Assembly (NCBI GenBank): GCA_036571765.1
Contig: BROE01000001.1
Span: 5,951,818 to 6,015,817, forward strand
Direction: 5' to 3'
Length of the DNA: 64,000 nucleotides
Origin: Plecoglossus altivelis
Taxonomy: Eukaryota; Chordata; Actinopteri; Osmeriformes; Plecoglossidae
Shown: positions 23,737-37,052 of the stretch, one piece after another
Position numbering within the stretch: the first letter of the stretch is position 1
Layout: the number at the start of each line of letters is the position of its first letter
Notes under the pieces: model-generated
Database searches by the model: none
Told to the model about the DNA's origin: nothing
What the model saw: only the letters and a program-made list of their open reading frames with translations
Translations under genes and position numbers: made by a program

Positions 23737-26700
23737 CTGAGGGAGAGAAGGAGTGAGGAGGAGTTAAGAGTCTGGGATGTATAAAAGAGTGGGTTTATAG
23801 ATCAGATGAGATAGGAGTTAGTGTATTTAGTATCTGTCCAGCCCTGTTGATGGTAGTGTGTCTTTCTGTGTCTTTGGTAAGGACACATTGTCAATTCCTA
23901 ACCCAACTGGCTTCTCTGGATTGCTTCCCAGTTGATCTTTCTCAGTGGTCTGTGGTCATAGCCAGAGTTAGGAATAGCAGTCCATAAATGACAAGCAATT
24001 TAACCAAGGCTATTACCTCCCATACTGTATTCATAATTAAGTAAGGAGCCAAGACTTTGATGAACTGCCGGTAATGAGCTTGTCAAATGTAAATGTAGAA
24101 CCTAGCAATGTTTTTAGCACCAAGGCTAACAGGTTAGGTTTAGCTTGGCTGAAATGATGGAAGACAGTGGTTTCAGCATTGGCTGGTTTGGTGGCCTTGG
24201 TAAGATGCACATCCCAGATGAACATGAAGTGTGCTAGAACTGAAGGAGGGGGAGGAGTCACACAAAGCTTTATGGCACAAAAAAGGGAGCTTCTTAAAAT
24301 GGCTCCTCATTAAATATGATTAATACCATAGGCTACAAATGTGGAGGACATAATCTGGATTCATATTAAGTACCCTTAAAGGCTTAATGGACTTCCAGTA
24401 TAATAAGAGGTCTTTGTTAAAAAAGGAATCCATCTTAGTACTGACACAGTATTGCCTACTGTATGGCTCCTTCTTACTACTGATGCTGCAAATTACTGTT
24501 CGCTCGCACACATACACACACCCAAACACACACACACACAGGTAGGCATGTACACATCTTCCACTTGACACTTATTCCTAACACACGCCCAGACAGCGCC
24601 CCCAATATCACAAAATTATTACATTATGAGCCGACACACAGACCACACTCTCCAGCCTGCTCTTCTAACGCTGTGGTACACGACAACAGAATACAGCCAT
24701 GAACCACTGGTAATGTAGACCCTTATCGCATCTGTGGGACGTTAACACAATACATACGCACCTTTACAAACAGACAGACTGATACACACCGCAGACACCC
24801 CCCCCCCGTGTCCGCACGCACACATGCACACAACCACACCTCCCACCGTATCATGCGCGCCTAGCATCCAAACAGAAGAGAAAAGAGAGGGAGGAAGAAA
24901 GAGGAGACACTGTCTCCTTCGAGCTAAGTGCAAGTAATGGGGTTTTGTAGCTGTGTAAAGGGATTATTGCAATCCAATCAGGAGGTGCTGAGATCACCAT
25001 GTGTCGGGCAAACACTGGCTAATCCCCTTAGTGCAGGGCTTACAGCTGCCAAAGGTGCTCAATAAAATCAGAACTGGGAGAAAGAAGAGGAGCAATGTGA
25101 GCGGGCCACTGTGGCTCTGACGTGTTCTGGAGATGGGCCCCTCCCCTGTCATGGAGCTGTGGGCGTCAGCCACAGCGACTGGGTGAGGGTGACGTAAGTG
25201 TGGGAGACATTTTGGTTCTCCAATAGAAGGGGATGAAAGGCAGGCTGTACGGTCCATTCGGAAGAGCGGTTCAGTAAGTTTCCCCAAGCGTAGAATGCGT
25301 TGGCTCCTGATTTGCTTATAAAACAATCATTACGGAAGAAGTGTTGGACCGCAGAGATACTTAGACCTCACTGCGAAGGGTGACATGGGTTACAGCTGTA
25401 CAAGTTGTACAAAGCTTCCAAAAACCAGGGGATGCACAGTTCATTAACATTCCAAATTACACACACACAAGCACCATGCTAGCAGCCTTGCCAAGTTAAT
25501 CTCTATGGAGTCTGCACAGAGTATAATCTATAACACTTACTTGCCCAGCAACAAAAGACAAGATAATGTGCTTTATATATAGAGTCAAGTTAATCCTCTT
25601 AAGACACAGGCGAGTTTCTGCACAGAGTCAGATTCTCTACAAGTCGCTTGGGACAGAGTAATACATTAACATAAGATAAGATGGTGGAAGCCATTTCTCT
25701 CCCCAAATTAAAATCAGTGGGGGATCATGATGCTGGGAATCCAGGTTTTAACACCAGGCAATTAATTTTCTGTAGGGGATCAAGTAAAAAACCTGCTAAG
25801 CAATTTGTGTTGGTCTTTGACGCCCTGCAATATTACCCACTGAACAATGGCCGGATGGCTCTTCTGGGAGCAATACATGAAATATCTAGCTTTCGGTTTA
25901 GGGATTGTGATAATGGACGGCATATTTCAATAACTGCCCTCTCTATTAGCCTGGGTCAAACCCTCTCAGTGATACAGTGCAGGGAGACATAACTCAGGGC
26001 TTTGTTTTATTCACTTCGTCCTGTTTCGCTTGTGTTGGTCTCCAATGGACTTAAGATGACCCCTTATGTTTTACACACTGCTCCATAGATCACTATCCCT
26101 GTATTCAAAGTCTCAAGGACTTCCATGGTGAATAAGAGGAGTGTGGCTTGACCAGAACTTTACCGAATAGGAATGAGAAATCTTAGCCGATATAATATTT
26201 CGACAGGGCTTTTGCGAGACACCTGGAGCTATCCATGGTGCTGAAACCCACCTAACCTGCATTGATCATGTTGAGCTCTAGTGAAATGAATGGGAGCCCA
26301 CAGGAAACATATCAGTCTGTGATATTCTCCCAAGGTCCATGGAGGAGTGGAAAAGCGCTCTAAAATGCTCAGACAGAAATCCATCACATTGAATGGACAC
26401 GTCACTCCAAACCACGCGTGAGAAATCCTTTCACGTCTCCTTTACACAACTTCTATCTGGAATGTTCAATCCCTCTTAAATATCACTCTATAGTCCTGGA
26501 GATATGAAGAGCTTTGTGCCTTTTTCGAACTCATGGCTCTGCTGTTACATCAGGCATGAAGCTAGATCACGCATGCATGCACCATCTGAGATGATAGCGA
26601 TCTGAAAAGCTTTATTACAATTACAATAGGACTTACAATAGGAATGTACGTTGCGTGAAGGTTTTCATGAGAGCGGAGCAGCAGACAGCTAGCTCATAGA

Positions 26701-26906
26701 CATGTGGGTGTAATGACAGGGAGAAGAAGACAGAATAAGAGATGTGAGAGAAAGACTGATGCAAGTGTGGGTGTGAGGAGGAGGACGGGGAGACAGCAGA
26801 GAGTGGGAGAAGCACCAGAGAGAGAGAGAGAACAGGATGGAGGGAATGTTAACAAACACCCCGGCTACAAGGATCTGCCTGGGCCCTCTGACGCCACCCT
26901 CCTCAC
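23737..26906. other. ptprn2 intron
   Basis: A 3.2-kb intron with short CA tracts near 24509-24540 and 24780-24840 and a GA-rich stretch around 26700-26840. No gene seen. Confidence 0.8.
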
Positions 26907-27113
26907 CAGTATCATGTGACCCGTGGAGATGTCCATGTTGGAGTGGGCGGGCTCCTCACACCAGGAGGAGGTACTGCTGCGGGCCGAGGGGCTGATGGCC
27001 GGACCCCCGTCGCTGAACTGAGACGACACACTGTTGATGCGAGTCTGCAGGGCCTGGAAGGGCTCTGGGCGCTCGGCCGGAGGTTTGACCGCCATCCGCT
27101 GGCGACACAGTTC
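26907..27113 (-). CDS. ptprn2: ptprn2 exon: cytoplasmic linker
   Basis: A 207-nt phase 0-0 exon (69 residues) with acceptor gtccccttag and donor gtgagg. It runs from ELCRQRMAVKPPAERPE through SVSSQFSDGGPAISPSARSS to SNMDISTGHMIL. It joins the membrane helix to the PTP domain and is rich in Ser/Pro. ELCRQRMA, SVSSQFSDG, SPSARSS and NMDISTGHMIL are family signatures. Compared with the human protein there is a short insertion around EPFQALQTRIN. Confidence 0.97.
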
Positions 27114-28199
27114 CTAAGGGGACAGATGTGGAGAGCAACGCGAGAAGGTTAAAAAAGCTGCAGCCAAGGAAACAGACGTGGGCGTGGTCATCTAGCTACA
27201 CTCTCATGTCACCCTTGTCACATAGGGGATTCATTGTGTCAACTAGGATCAGGGATGAAGGTACTGGTGATGCTGATTTAGGGTCAGTCTGCTTTCACAC
27301 TGGAATCACTTGTTGTTTTCTCAATATTGAACTGACTGTTAATCTAGCAGCTCATTTCTACTTAATCCCCTCTGTGCTATTACAATACCTACCTCCACCA
27401 ACACTTCCGACAACGCCAACCAATGCAGTTGGGCCACATTCTAAAGGCATACTGTTTGAAGTTGGAATATTATACTGTACGTGCTCAACATTTACAATGC
27501 CTTGATTCAGATGTAACTCTACCCTATAATCTTCTGTCACAAATGGTGTACAACCAGAAAACAGCATTAATACCATGTCAGGCTTGAGGAACAAACCAAA
27601 GGATAGGACAGGATAATCACAGTAGGCTGGGTAGCAGCATAGGTAGACAGAATGATTACAGTGTATAGGTACACTTTGATTACACCTTGCTAACCTCTCA
27701 AGGTCAGTCTAGTCATTGTGGTCCTTGAGCACCTACATCCTTTCCAAGTTGTGACGAAAAGTCGGCAATGTTTAAATACATTCAGACTGCATTTAAATAT
27801 ACCTTATTATGACTACGTGTTGCTATTTCATGTTCAACTTGGCTCTCTCCAATATTCTGGTAAAGCATCATCATTTAGAAGTACGGGCTTAGATAGGTAG
27901 GCTACACTGTCTAATAATTATCAATTCATGTTATAAAACAGATGTATTACCAGTAATGAAGTAATATAATTCCTGATAAGTATCTACACGCACTTTGATC
28001 AGGAAAGGAACGATAATAATGATGCACGCTTTGTGTAAGTGAGAACAGCCGTCATTTTGCTATCCCTTCTCCAGCGGGTCTTATCTCCACATTCATCCTC
28101 ATTCTGCCACAGACATTGATCTATGGTCAGCTCCAATGAGTCATAACCAAGGCAATTAGTCCTCGACCATACCTCCCTCACCAGCATCCATCCTCCTCT

Positions 28200-28254
28200 G
28201 CACGCACACACACACGCGTGCACGCACACACATACACACACACACACACACACG
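28200..28254. repeat. interrupted (CA)n microsatellite
   Basis: CA repeat broken by CG-containing units. Confidence 0.85.
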
Positions 28255-30300
28255 GTAGGGGCCAATGATCCATGCTGCTGAATCCACTGCCATGACCAAT
28301 ATAATGAACAAACAGTAAAATAACAGAGGTTGAAATCCCAGAGAATATATAGACATGTCTGTCAGGATTCACTTTAGTATAAAGCCTCAATTAAAGTTGC
28401 TGTCCTGGAATCCCACGTCTACTGAATGAGTGGTTGTATTCACAGTATTACCACGCTAGCTAACACCAACTGCAGCAACTGTTCAGGGTGAATTTAGCAG
28501 CTACAGCAATCAGTTGGTGCCTAATTAAAACAGGCTAAGAGGCTAACAATATTTCTCCCCCTGAGAGAATCAATTAAGTTACAAAATAAGCCAAATAGGG
28601 AGGAGGGAGAGAATGTTAAGAACATTTCAGCCCAAAGTGTGTTAAATAACTTCTATTTACAGCTATAGTCAAGCACCACCGTGGGCCAGAAAGAAATGAG
28701 GAGATATGTATCTTCATTTATGGCTTATCGATTTTTATCTTCTATACACACTTAATCATCCATTGGTCTTGGTCCTTTGTCTTAGTTTATGGTTGTGGTC
28801 TGTGGGTGTGTGGGGCACACATGCTGCTACAGTATAATGTAGGATGAGAGACTGTACCTCAGACACAAATTATTTTGTTAAGAGTAAAAAAAAAAACATC
28901 AGGCAGTTATCGCAAAAGATAAGGACCTTTCATTTTCTTAGAATGTTTATTTAGTTTAATTATCTTCAGATTTGGGATGTGGCATTCAACATAAAACACA
29001 GAAAAAAGAATCATTATGAACACCGAAATAAATCAAGCCGAAATTCTCACATCTTGGAATCGACATAGATGTCTGTTATTGCGTTACAAAGGAAAGTAGG
29101 TTTTAAATTGCAGCCTTTTTTCTATCAAACGCTTTCAGAAAATACAGAGGAAAGCAACAGTCTCAGAGCGACCGAAGCTATGCTGAACAGCATGTCTGCA
29201 CACATTGTCGCAGTCTGTCTGCCAGAGTGTGTGTGTACCCTCAGAGTCAAGTTCAGAGTCTGTCTATGTGGCTGTCTGCTCCATACATCACCCTGGGCAG
29301 TGGGCGTGCCCGTCTGGATAGGGCATCATGGAGTGAGCGTGCCACCCGCACCACCTATAATAGAGAGCTAATGGGCCGGGTGGCAGGGGTGGCAGAGCAA
29401 GGCTACACGGGGGCCACTATCCTGGCACGCCCTTTCAGAATCTCATGGGGGCCCTCTCTCCACGGTTTGCCCCTCTGTGCAAAAACAAACAAACAAACAA
29501 AGGCCCTCCTGACTCAACATGGTGGACAGACAAAGGGAGGGAGGGAGGGTGTGAGGGGGATGGAGAGAGAGAGAAAAGAGAGAACGAGTGGGGGTTTAGG
29601 GGCAGTCAGAGCTGAGAGGGAGGACTGAAGAGAGGGAGAAGTAGAGAGGGAAATGAGGGAAACTTGATGGTACGGTTTGGGCGCAAGGGAGAGAGAGGAG
29701 GGGAGGGGAGAGAGTTTGAGAGGAGGCGACCATGGCAGATGAAGCGAGAGGAGAGAGGGAGGAGGAGTAAAGCATAAAGAGAGAGAAGTACAGAAGTAGA
29801 CAGACATGAGTCCTTGTTCAGTTGCTGCAGAATGGCAGTCCCTAGTCTGTGTTGACATTCCCATTCCAGGTGGGATGAGCTGACAGAGACGCGCATCCCC
29901 CACACCCTCCCCAGACTGAGCCAAACGCAACGCACTCCGCCTGCCAATCAAACTCAACTCTGTTTCTGTCAACCCATCCGACGTCATACTTTCGCTGTGA
30001 CTGTATGGCTGACAACCTAAAGCATTGTGAGGTGAAAAGGATTAGGCAATGGAAAATTGTTACAGCAATGAAGCAACGGGCGCGTGTGCGCGCGTGCATT
30101 TGTGTGTGCGCATTTAAGAGAGTGCGTGCAACTCTGCCTCCGACAAAAGCGCCAAGGGCAAGAATCATTAACATGCAGAGCCTGTGCGTATGTGAATATC
30201 TAAGTGTGTGTTGAAATAGCAGTAGTAGGGCTGTCAAACTGCCCGCTGCTCCCTGCCTGCTTTAATTGCATGTAGCTGTTGAGAGTCCCTTGTGCAAGTG

Positions 30301-30380
30301 TGGCACACACACTCCTAGCTTGACACACACACTCCTAGCTTGACACACACACTCCTAGCTTGACACACACACACACACAC
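30301..30380. repeat. 20-bp tandem repeat, 3.5 copies
   Basis: Unit tgacacacacactcctagct at 30301, 30321 and 30341 (first copy tggc), then a partial copy running into (AC)n. Confidence 0.95.
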
Positions 30381-31030
30381 GTTCAGCTCAGGCGTGGGAA
30401 TCCCTCTTGACACAGCATCACTGACAAAGAAACAAGGCTTATGTTGCTAAGATGTGTACATCACATCAGGGTCTTTGTGAAAGAACATTACCCACACCGT
30501 ACTTTTGTTTTTTCCAATTAGAGGCACTACCTTTGTTTCAATGTGAACCGGAATACCATGTCTTATTCTTTGTGTTCATGTTATTTGAGAGACATAAGTA
30601 ATTTATTTAGGAAGGTTTGCTGTATGTTTTAATGCAGCCGTTTATACATAGATTTAAAACTACGTTTAATGCAAAGGCCAAAATCAAAGGTGTATACAGA
30701 CACACATTGTATACAAGTGTTTGGTATAATCAAAAGACTTACTTGATTTTGTTTTACAATACTGTGGTCCCTGACACACAAATTCATTTAGTCAATAAAT
30801 AAAACGTCAGTACTTAGTACAATTTAACTCATTATAAAATCAATGCTCAAAGGACCATTCTCATCTAAACACACAAGGGGAAAAATTGTTGGGCAAGGAC
30901 AATTTTAATCTAATTCTTGCTTATAAAAATACAGAATATTGGATTCTGTTAATTACATTTCACACCTGCAATTTCTGGCCAAAGGATAATCCCACCAAGC
31001 AGGCAAACAGAATTTAAAAGACTTGCGGTG

Positions 31031-31110
31031 TCGTGTAGTTTTATACAGTGTCACGTAGTTTTATACAGTGTCATGTAGTTTTATACAGTGTCATGTAGTT
31101 TTCTACGGTA
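31031..31110. repeat. 20-bp tandem repeat, 4 copies
   Basis: Unit tcatgtagttttatacagtg at 31031, 31051, 31071 and 31091, with one or a few changes per copy. Confidence 0.95.
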
Positions 31111-31548
31111 TAACTGTCTTGTGCCTATATTTAAACACATAATAGTAAAACTGCATTGCTACAAAGCAGCGGCATTGAAAAATATCTGCAGCAATGAACA
31201 CCATGCAATTGTAGCCCTATATCACCCACTGTGGCTAATCTGATTGGCTAAGACCTGATTGACCTATTGGAATCATGTTCTGTACTGATAATATTTGTGA
31301 CATGAGTAATGCACACTCCTTTAAATAAGAGATGACTATCATGCTCAATATTGGTAAATGTAGGTATTGATCCCTTGTTGGTCATCTCAAAATAATCAAA
31401 TGATTATACCTTAGATGACATTTTATCTCTAAGAAAAATAAAAACTGTTCAGAGCATTCTTCCATATATTCCAGAGTAACCTGCTCTTCAGAGCAGACAG
31501 AACCACTGATAAAAATACAAAAATACTGGCTGTATTAAGACCTCCTAC

Positions 31549-31761
31549 CTGATAGGTGGCAGTAGCATCGCTACCAGCGTCCGTGCCCAGGTTGGTGAGT
31601 TTCTCTTTCAGCTTGTGGTGGGAGCGGTGGCGGAGACAGTAGATCACAGAAGAGGCCAGGAGAACTCCCACAATGCACAGGATGGACACTACAGTCAGGA
31701 TGAGGAACTTGGTGGACTCCGCCTGACTGTACTTGGTTGGGATCTGGTTCAGATTGGATTT
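31549..31761 (-). CDS. ptprn2: ptprn2 exon: juxtamembrane and transmembrane segment
   Basis: A 213-nt phase 0-0 exon (71 residues) with acceptor tcacccccag and donor gtagga. It begins KSNLNQIPTKYSQAESTKF, then a hydrophobic stretch of about 24 residues from FLILTVVSILCIVGVLL to the following Tyr-Cys, which is the transmembrane helix. The basic stop-transfer segment LRHRSHHKLKEKL follows, then TNLGTDAGSDATATYQ. The STKF entry, the GVLLAS core and YCLRH exit match mammalian PTPRN2. The N-terminal side faces the vesicle lumen and the C-terminal side the cytosol. Another frame of the same DNA is open but has no family match. Confidence 0.97.
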
Positions 31762-32178
31762 CTGGGGGTGACAGAGGGATGAACATGCTGTTCAGTTGAC
31801 ACATTCACAGTAAAGCCTGGACCACCTGCTGTCTGTTGTGGCAAAAAGGATACTTACTAAACCAACTTTTCAAATTGTATCACAATTTCACCTAGATCTG
31901 GGTCAGACTTATGTTGATATTGCCAATACCAGCACACACAAACGATAAAGCATGCACATTACTCATGGTGTCACAATACATAACTATCCTATCACCAAAC
32001 ACTTTGCGATTTATGTTTATTGAACACACAGAATAAAACATAAAAACTACCTACACATTTACAGATAACGTCTGATGATGTCGACCAAGTATTTTAAAAA
32101 ACATAGGGAACTAAAGACATTTATAGACAGCAGTGTGATTAAAGAATACTTAGTTATGGTAACACACTGAAGTAGATC

Positions 32179-32221
32179 AAATGTAAATATTGTAATCTGT
32201 GAGATTACAATATTTACATTT
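32179..32221. repeat. perfect 19-bp inverted repeat, 5-nt loop
   Basis: aaatgtaaatattgtaatc is followed by tgtga and then the exact reverse complement. AT-rich. Confidence 0.95.
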
Positions 32222-32942
32222 TGGACCATGTGGCTTGTCAGTTATTCTTGAAGAACCAAGTTATACATGGAGTTCATTTAAGACAGTGGCTTTGAGTTTG
32301 GGATGACAGGCCTGTCGCATTTTACCTGACCACCATGAATCAACAATAACCCCATAATTCCCCCTCATTAGGCAGACCATAATGTGCCTAGCAACAATGC
32401 CTCGCAGGCAAAGAATGAAAAGGAGGGAGGCGCAAATTGCAAACCAAACGATAGAGCCTGCAATTCTCTTTCACCCAAATTATCAAAAGGAATCTATAGT
32501 GCCTCGGAAAAAAGGACTAAATTGCCTTGATTTTCCACAGCTTTTGACAAGCTAGGGGATAATAAACCTACACTTTCACTCTGTTCCCTACCCAGTGCCC
32601 AACCCTCCGTTCGTCTTTCACATTTATTACTGTGAGGATGTGCATTTCCTTTAGTTTCAAAGTCATTTGATGTTGTGTAATCGCCCACTCCTTTGTGCAC
32701 AACCTCTTCACTCTGTTTCATAATGCTAAATCCACTTTAAAGACAATATGGAAGACAATATCTGACTACTTGCGTGATGAAGGATTAAGATTTAAGCAGA
32801 TTTAAGAACGGAGGAGGATGATTCTTGTCTGGAGGGAGAAAAACACCAAAAGCCTGGCAGTGTTTGAGGTGAGATGAATTGGACAAGTTTGACGAGGTCA
32901 TGGATACACAGCATTAGATGAGGTTTGGAGAGTGTGAGTATG

Positions 32943-32952
32943 TGAGAGCAAG

Positions 32953-32990
<38 letters not shown>

Positions 32991-33090
32991 GAAGAGAGAG
33001 AGAGAAAGGGAGAGAGAGGGAATAGAGGGAGAGACACAGGAAGAGAGAGAGAGGAAGGGTGAGAGAGGGAGAGACAGGAAGAGAGAGAAA
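32943..33090. repeat. (GA)n tract
   Basis: GA dinucleotide core at about 32965-32990 with GGGA and GACA variants on the right. Confidence 0.9.
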
Positions 33091-33209
33091 GTAGTTAATG
33101 CTGAGGCCTTCCCGTCTGCCTGTCAGACGTACATACAGTAAGCTCTTGGGAGGTGGTAAAGGGTGGTCCATCCCGCACACAGAATGGTACTGGGATGCTT
33201 GTAACCGCC

Positions 33210-33211
<2 letters not shown>

Positions 33212-33275
<64 letters not shown>
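33212..33275. repeat. (CA)32 microsatellite
   Basis: An uninterrupted CA repeat of 32 units, the longest pure CA tract in the window. Confidence 0.97.
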
Positions 33276-33277
<2 letters not shown>

Positions 33278-35639
33278 TACAACAGTGCAAAGATGCAACC
33301 CACCCCTGATTTCATTCATAGCTGCAAGCTGTATTCAGCACCTAAACACAGAGACACAGAACGCTCTACAAAAGAAGACAACAGTTGCCCCAAGCTTTGT
33401 GAGGTCCAGTTTGCTGGAGGTTGTCTAAGCTGTGTACTGTAAGGACCTCCCTGCATGGTAATGCGATGTCCTCTTAGTAGGCTCGGAGTACGACTCAGCA
33501 CAAAGACCCAAACGGAGCTCCTTGTTATTTAAGAGAGTGCCATCTAACACTTTAAATGGGGGCCATAATAAAGGGTTTGTAAAGGTTTAGAAAATGGGTG
33601 TTACACATGCTTTACCTTCCTTATGACTGAGTGTTCAAAGCTGAACTTTGTTATAATCTACGTAAGGTTTTAGGAATGGTTTGCAACAACGTTAGTTATG
33701 CCTAGGTTTAGGTGAAAGAGTGACATAACTCACCGTTGCAATCTAAGGTTTCTAACTTGGAGAAGTGATACATTTTTATTATAAAACTGATTAGAAAGAT
33801 GCACCTACTGTGTGGGTCTGACTAGGTTATTAATAATGCAATTCTGATGATACCACATGCTGATACCACATGCTGGTTCTAATCAGTTTTTGCTAAACAT
33901 ATATAATTCCATGGACCAAATAACAAAATTATTCATTTCTCCATCCATGCTTTTGTTTTGTTGAATTTCATTCCATTGAGAAGGATTGCATCTTGCTTGA
34001 ATGGTAATGAACCATTATTCAAGCTCCTAACAATAAGTATTCGCTCATCCTTCACAGGGCAGATGCTGAGGGCTCGTACAGTCCTCAACTCTCTCTATCA
34101 CGGCTGCCTAGCATGTCTGTCTATTGATTTAAACAAATGTAGCCTGACCCCACCCGCTTAATCAAGTTTGGTTGCAGTTGTCAGGGAAGTTAGTGGCGGG
34201 AGACGTGGAACGCTGGCTCAGGTCTATGAAAAATGAGGAGCAGCTCTGACTGCTGCTGAACAGCGACATGTTGCAGAGTACGCCATTCTGGAAAAACAAA
34301 TGCTCTTAGGAGGGCGGAAGACATGTGAATAGCTGCACTGAAAAAGTACAGAAAACTGTGATTATGTCATGGAATATGGCCTCCCATAATATCTATGGGG
34401 ATGACTGAATGGTCATATCAGAAACATGTGGAATGGAAAAGCTAATTGCTAGGAGACTAGAGCTGGTCAGAAGAGCAGCTGCTAGGCCTATCCTCATCTC
34501 TCTTATCTCCCTCCAAAGGTTTAGCACTTTCAATCAAATTACACGGCAAGGGCTTTATCGACAGAGGCCTCTGTTATACTGTGAGCACTTCTGTATGGAA
34601 CCCCCCCCCCCACCACCACCACCACTACCATATTTTGCTGCTGTACGATGCTAGCCACAGATATATATATTTTTTAAACTGTATTACGTCCTTATGATAC
34701 AGGGTTTGAGATATACATTCTGTGTGATTTGAGATAAACGTACATTTCCATAACAGTAGAGGGTTGATAGATCTACAGCACAATATGCATATGTTGATTG
34801 CTGTTTCTACGTAACATAGGAGTTTAGCTCCTTTTCTACATAGCAATGCTATTCAGCTACAATTACAAGGAAAATCAGAGTGTTTTCGCATCCTTCTTTG
34901 AATCAAGGACCTGGATTTTTATTTATTTATCCGAAAGCAAGAGAAACGTAGTTCCTATTATGCCTTGAGCCTACTGCCCATCTGTCTTAAAGCAATTGTA
35001 CTTGCAAATCGTTTTCATTTCACATGTGCAAACGTGATTTGACATATGCATCCTCTTCATGACTGAAGACTGTTGAAAAGCATTAGCATAGCCGTCAAGA
35101 ACGCTGGCTGGCTGCAAGCTCTGGTTCCTCATCCTTTGCAACAAAATATTTGATATACCATATCTACGAACAAAATTACATTCACATCACCGAAGAATCC
35201 AAGAAAAGTTTGAAATTAAATATAAATTCAGGGTAAAAAAGACACATTGTGGTATCATCAAAAACAAGGCTGCACCACAATACTATTGATATTACAAAAA
35301 AAATATTTAAGAGCTCGCATCAATAATGATATTAACACTTAAACCAAAGTTACCAAAGCGTGTACAGTACAGATTGAGTTAGCTCAAATCCATACAAAGT
35401 GGACTTAAGTAACTCTGTCCAGTGAAAATGACAGTAACCAAATAGAAGTACAGCTTGTTGGTATTCAATCGGGCTATTTGATATTGACACAGAAAGAAGC
35501 GGGGCTCTGGAGGGGAGGTAGTTTGTGAGGGGCATGAAGGATTAGCGCGGCTCCAGTAGACAAAAGGCAGATGGATTTGGTGTTGCTCTGGCTTATTCAA
35601 AATCATTGAATAAAGGTCAGAGGGAGCGGGGCACCCAAC

Positions 35640-35675
35640 CATTGTTTCCCCACAAGTAGTTGTGGGGAAACAATG
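35640..35675. repeat. perfect 16-bp inverted repeat, 4-nt loop
   Basis: cattgtttccccacaa, loop gtag, then ttgtggggaaacaatg; every base pairs. Confidence 0.95.
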
Positions 35676-36977
35676 ATCTCTCCCTAACCTTGGATAATAC
35701 AATTCCTTTGAAAAGTTCACTCTCTGCTTTACAAACCTTTCTGCAAACAAGCACACACAAGAACACACACACACACACACACAACCAGGAACGAATATAC
35801 GTGCAAAGACACACATTCTTAACAACTTAGGAAGTGACACAAACACCAGCTGAGGCACATTTCAGATGCTAATACATGTTTGCTGCATTTATATAGCATA
35901 TGCACTGCATTTGCTACTGTACCTTGTAGCCTAGAGTTTTAATATATATCTATTATAATTTGCACTCTTGTTTCCATGTGTGCTGTATGAACCGTGGATT
36001 CTGAATTATATCAAACAATTAGCAGTGTCCAACTGTGTATTAATGATCACATGTTTGTCATTTTTTGGTCAATAAGGGTAAAATAGTGGGCATTCATAGA
36101 CTCCAAAGATTTCCCTGCACTAGTCTTCATCATAAGCTTTCCCTCGTCAAAATAACATTATGTCACGAATATTGTTGGAATTATGGGGATCTCTGACAAT
36201 GTAAAATAATTTGTTAACTTAAATACTGGCACACCTCCAACAAGCTGGTAAACTCAAGCGGGACAGGCTACTCCCTTTGCCGAAAAAGGCTACCTATTGC
36301 AATTTGTCGATTCATTTAATGAAAATTCGTATAAAACTAAATTTATGAAAGAAAGAAATAATCACATTTCGAAATCAAGAGATGGATTTTGTTAATTTGT
36401 CGGCTACCCAGAACAAGAAACTGCTCATGTCGTGCGTAATTTGCGCATTTTCCATAAGCGTAAAAAAGGGAGGACGTACTTGAATTAATTTATACGAACA
36501 TGTTATTTTACTTGTTTTAGTTTAAGGTTTCTAAACATAAGATCGATGTATCACGGTGGAGCAAGGAGACTTGAGGATGCGCGCAGGCTTACCAAAATCC
36601 ATTTCGGAACAGGTATCCCTCGTGTATCAGCTATCTCCTATTCCATTCTGGAGCATGTACGCATTAACCGTCGTACAGACTCCAGCAACGGGACCGCAGA
36701 GTAATATTGTCTGGCTTTTTCAAATCTTCTTTCTCCATCCAAAAGTTCGCAGCTTCTTTTCTTTTCGCTCCATATATTTCAAACACGTACACGTTAGCAC
36801 TTGGCAGAAACATGCACTCCATAAACGACGGAAGGAAAAACCACCTTCGCTTTTCTTCGGCAAAATTCAGTGTGCATGCCTAACCAGCGCGTTTCTCCTT
36901 TGGATCGCAATGAACGGAGCTGAGAGTACATATTGTTTTTTCCTATGGAGGACTACAAAATACGATCGCGAGCCCCT

Positions 36978-36984
36978 CCTTATA
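36978..36984 (-). promoter_or_regulatory. TATA-like box TATAAGG
   Basis: TATAAGG on the minus strand within the CpG-rich block, followed by a G-rich stretch. A start site would be expected near 36950. Confidence 0.35.
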
Positions 36985-37038
36985 TTCCGCGGCCCTCCGT
37001 GCTCCAGCCCCTGTCTGTACCACATGTCACATCCCCTG

Positions 37039-37052
37039 GTTGCTATAGCAAT
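37039..37052. promoter_or_regulatory. RFX X-box-like palindrome
   Basis: GTTGCTATAGCAAT matches 13 of 14 positions of the X-box consensus GTHNYYATRRNAAC and includes a perfect 12-bp palindrome, TTGCTATAGCAA. It lies about 55 bp upstream of the minus-strand TATA-like box. RFX factors drive ciliary genes and, for RFX6, genes of endocrine islet cells. Confidence 0.45.

Larger units (their letters stand above)
27114..31548. other. ptprn2 intron
   Basis: A 4.4-kb intron with a CA/CG tract (28200-28254), GA-rich sequence (29520-29790) and two short tandem arrays of 20-bp units (30301-30380 and 31031-31110). No gene seen. Confidence 0.8.

Noticed and set aside
31571..31804. Alternative frame through the transmembrane exon
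   Set aside because: It is a shadow of the real ptprn2 frame, which has clear family identity and correct phases on both sides.
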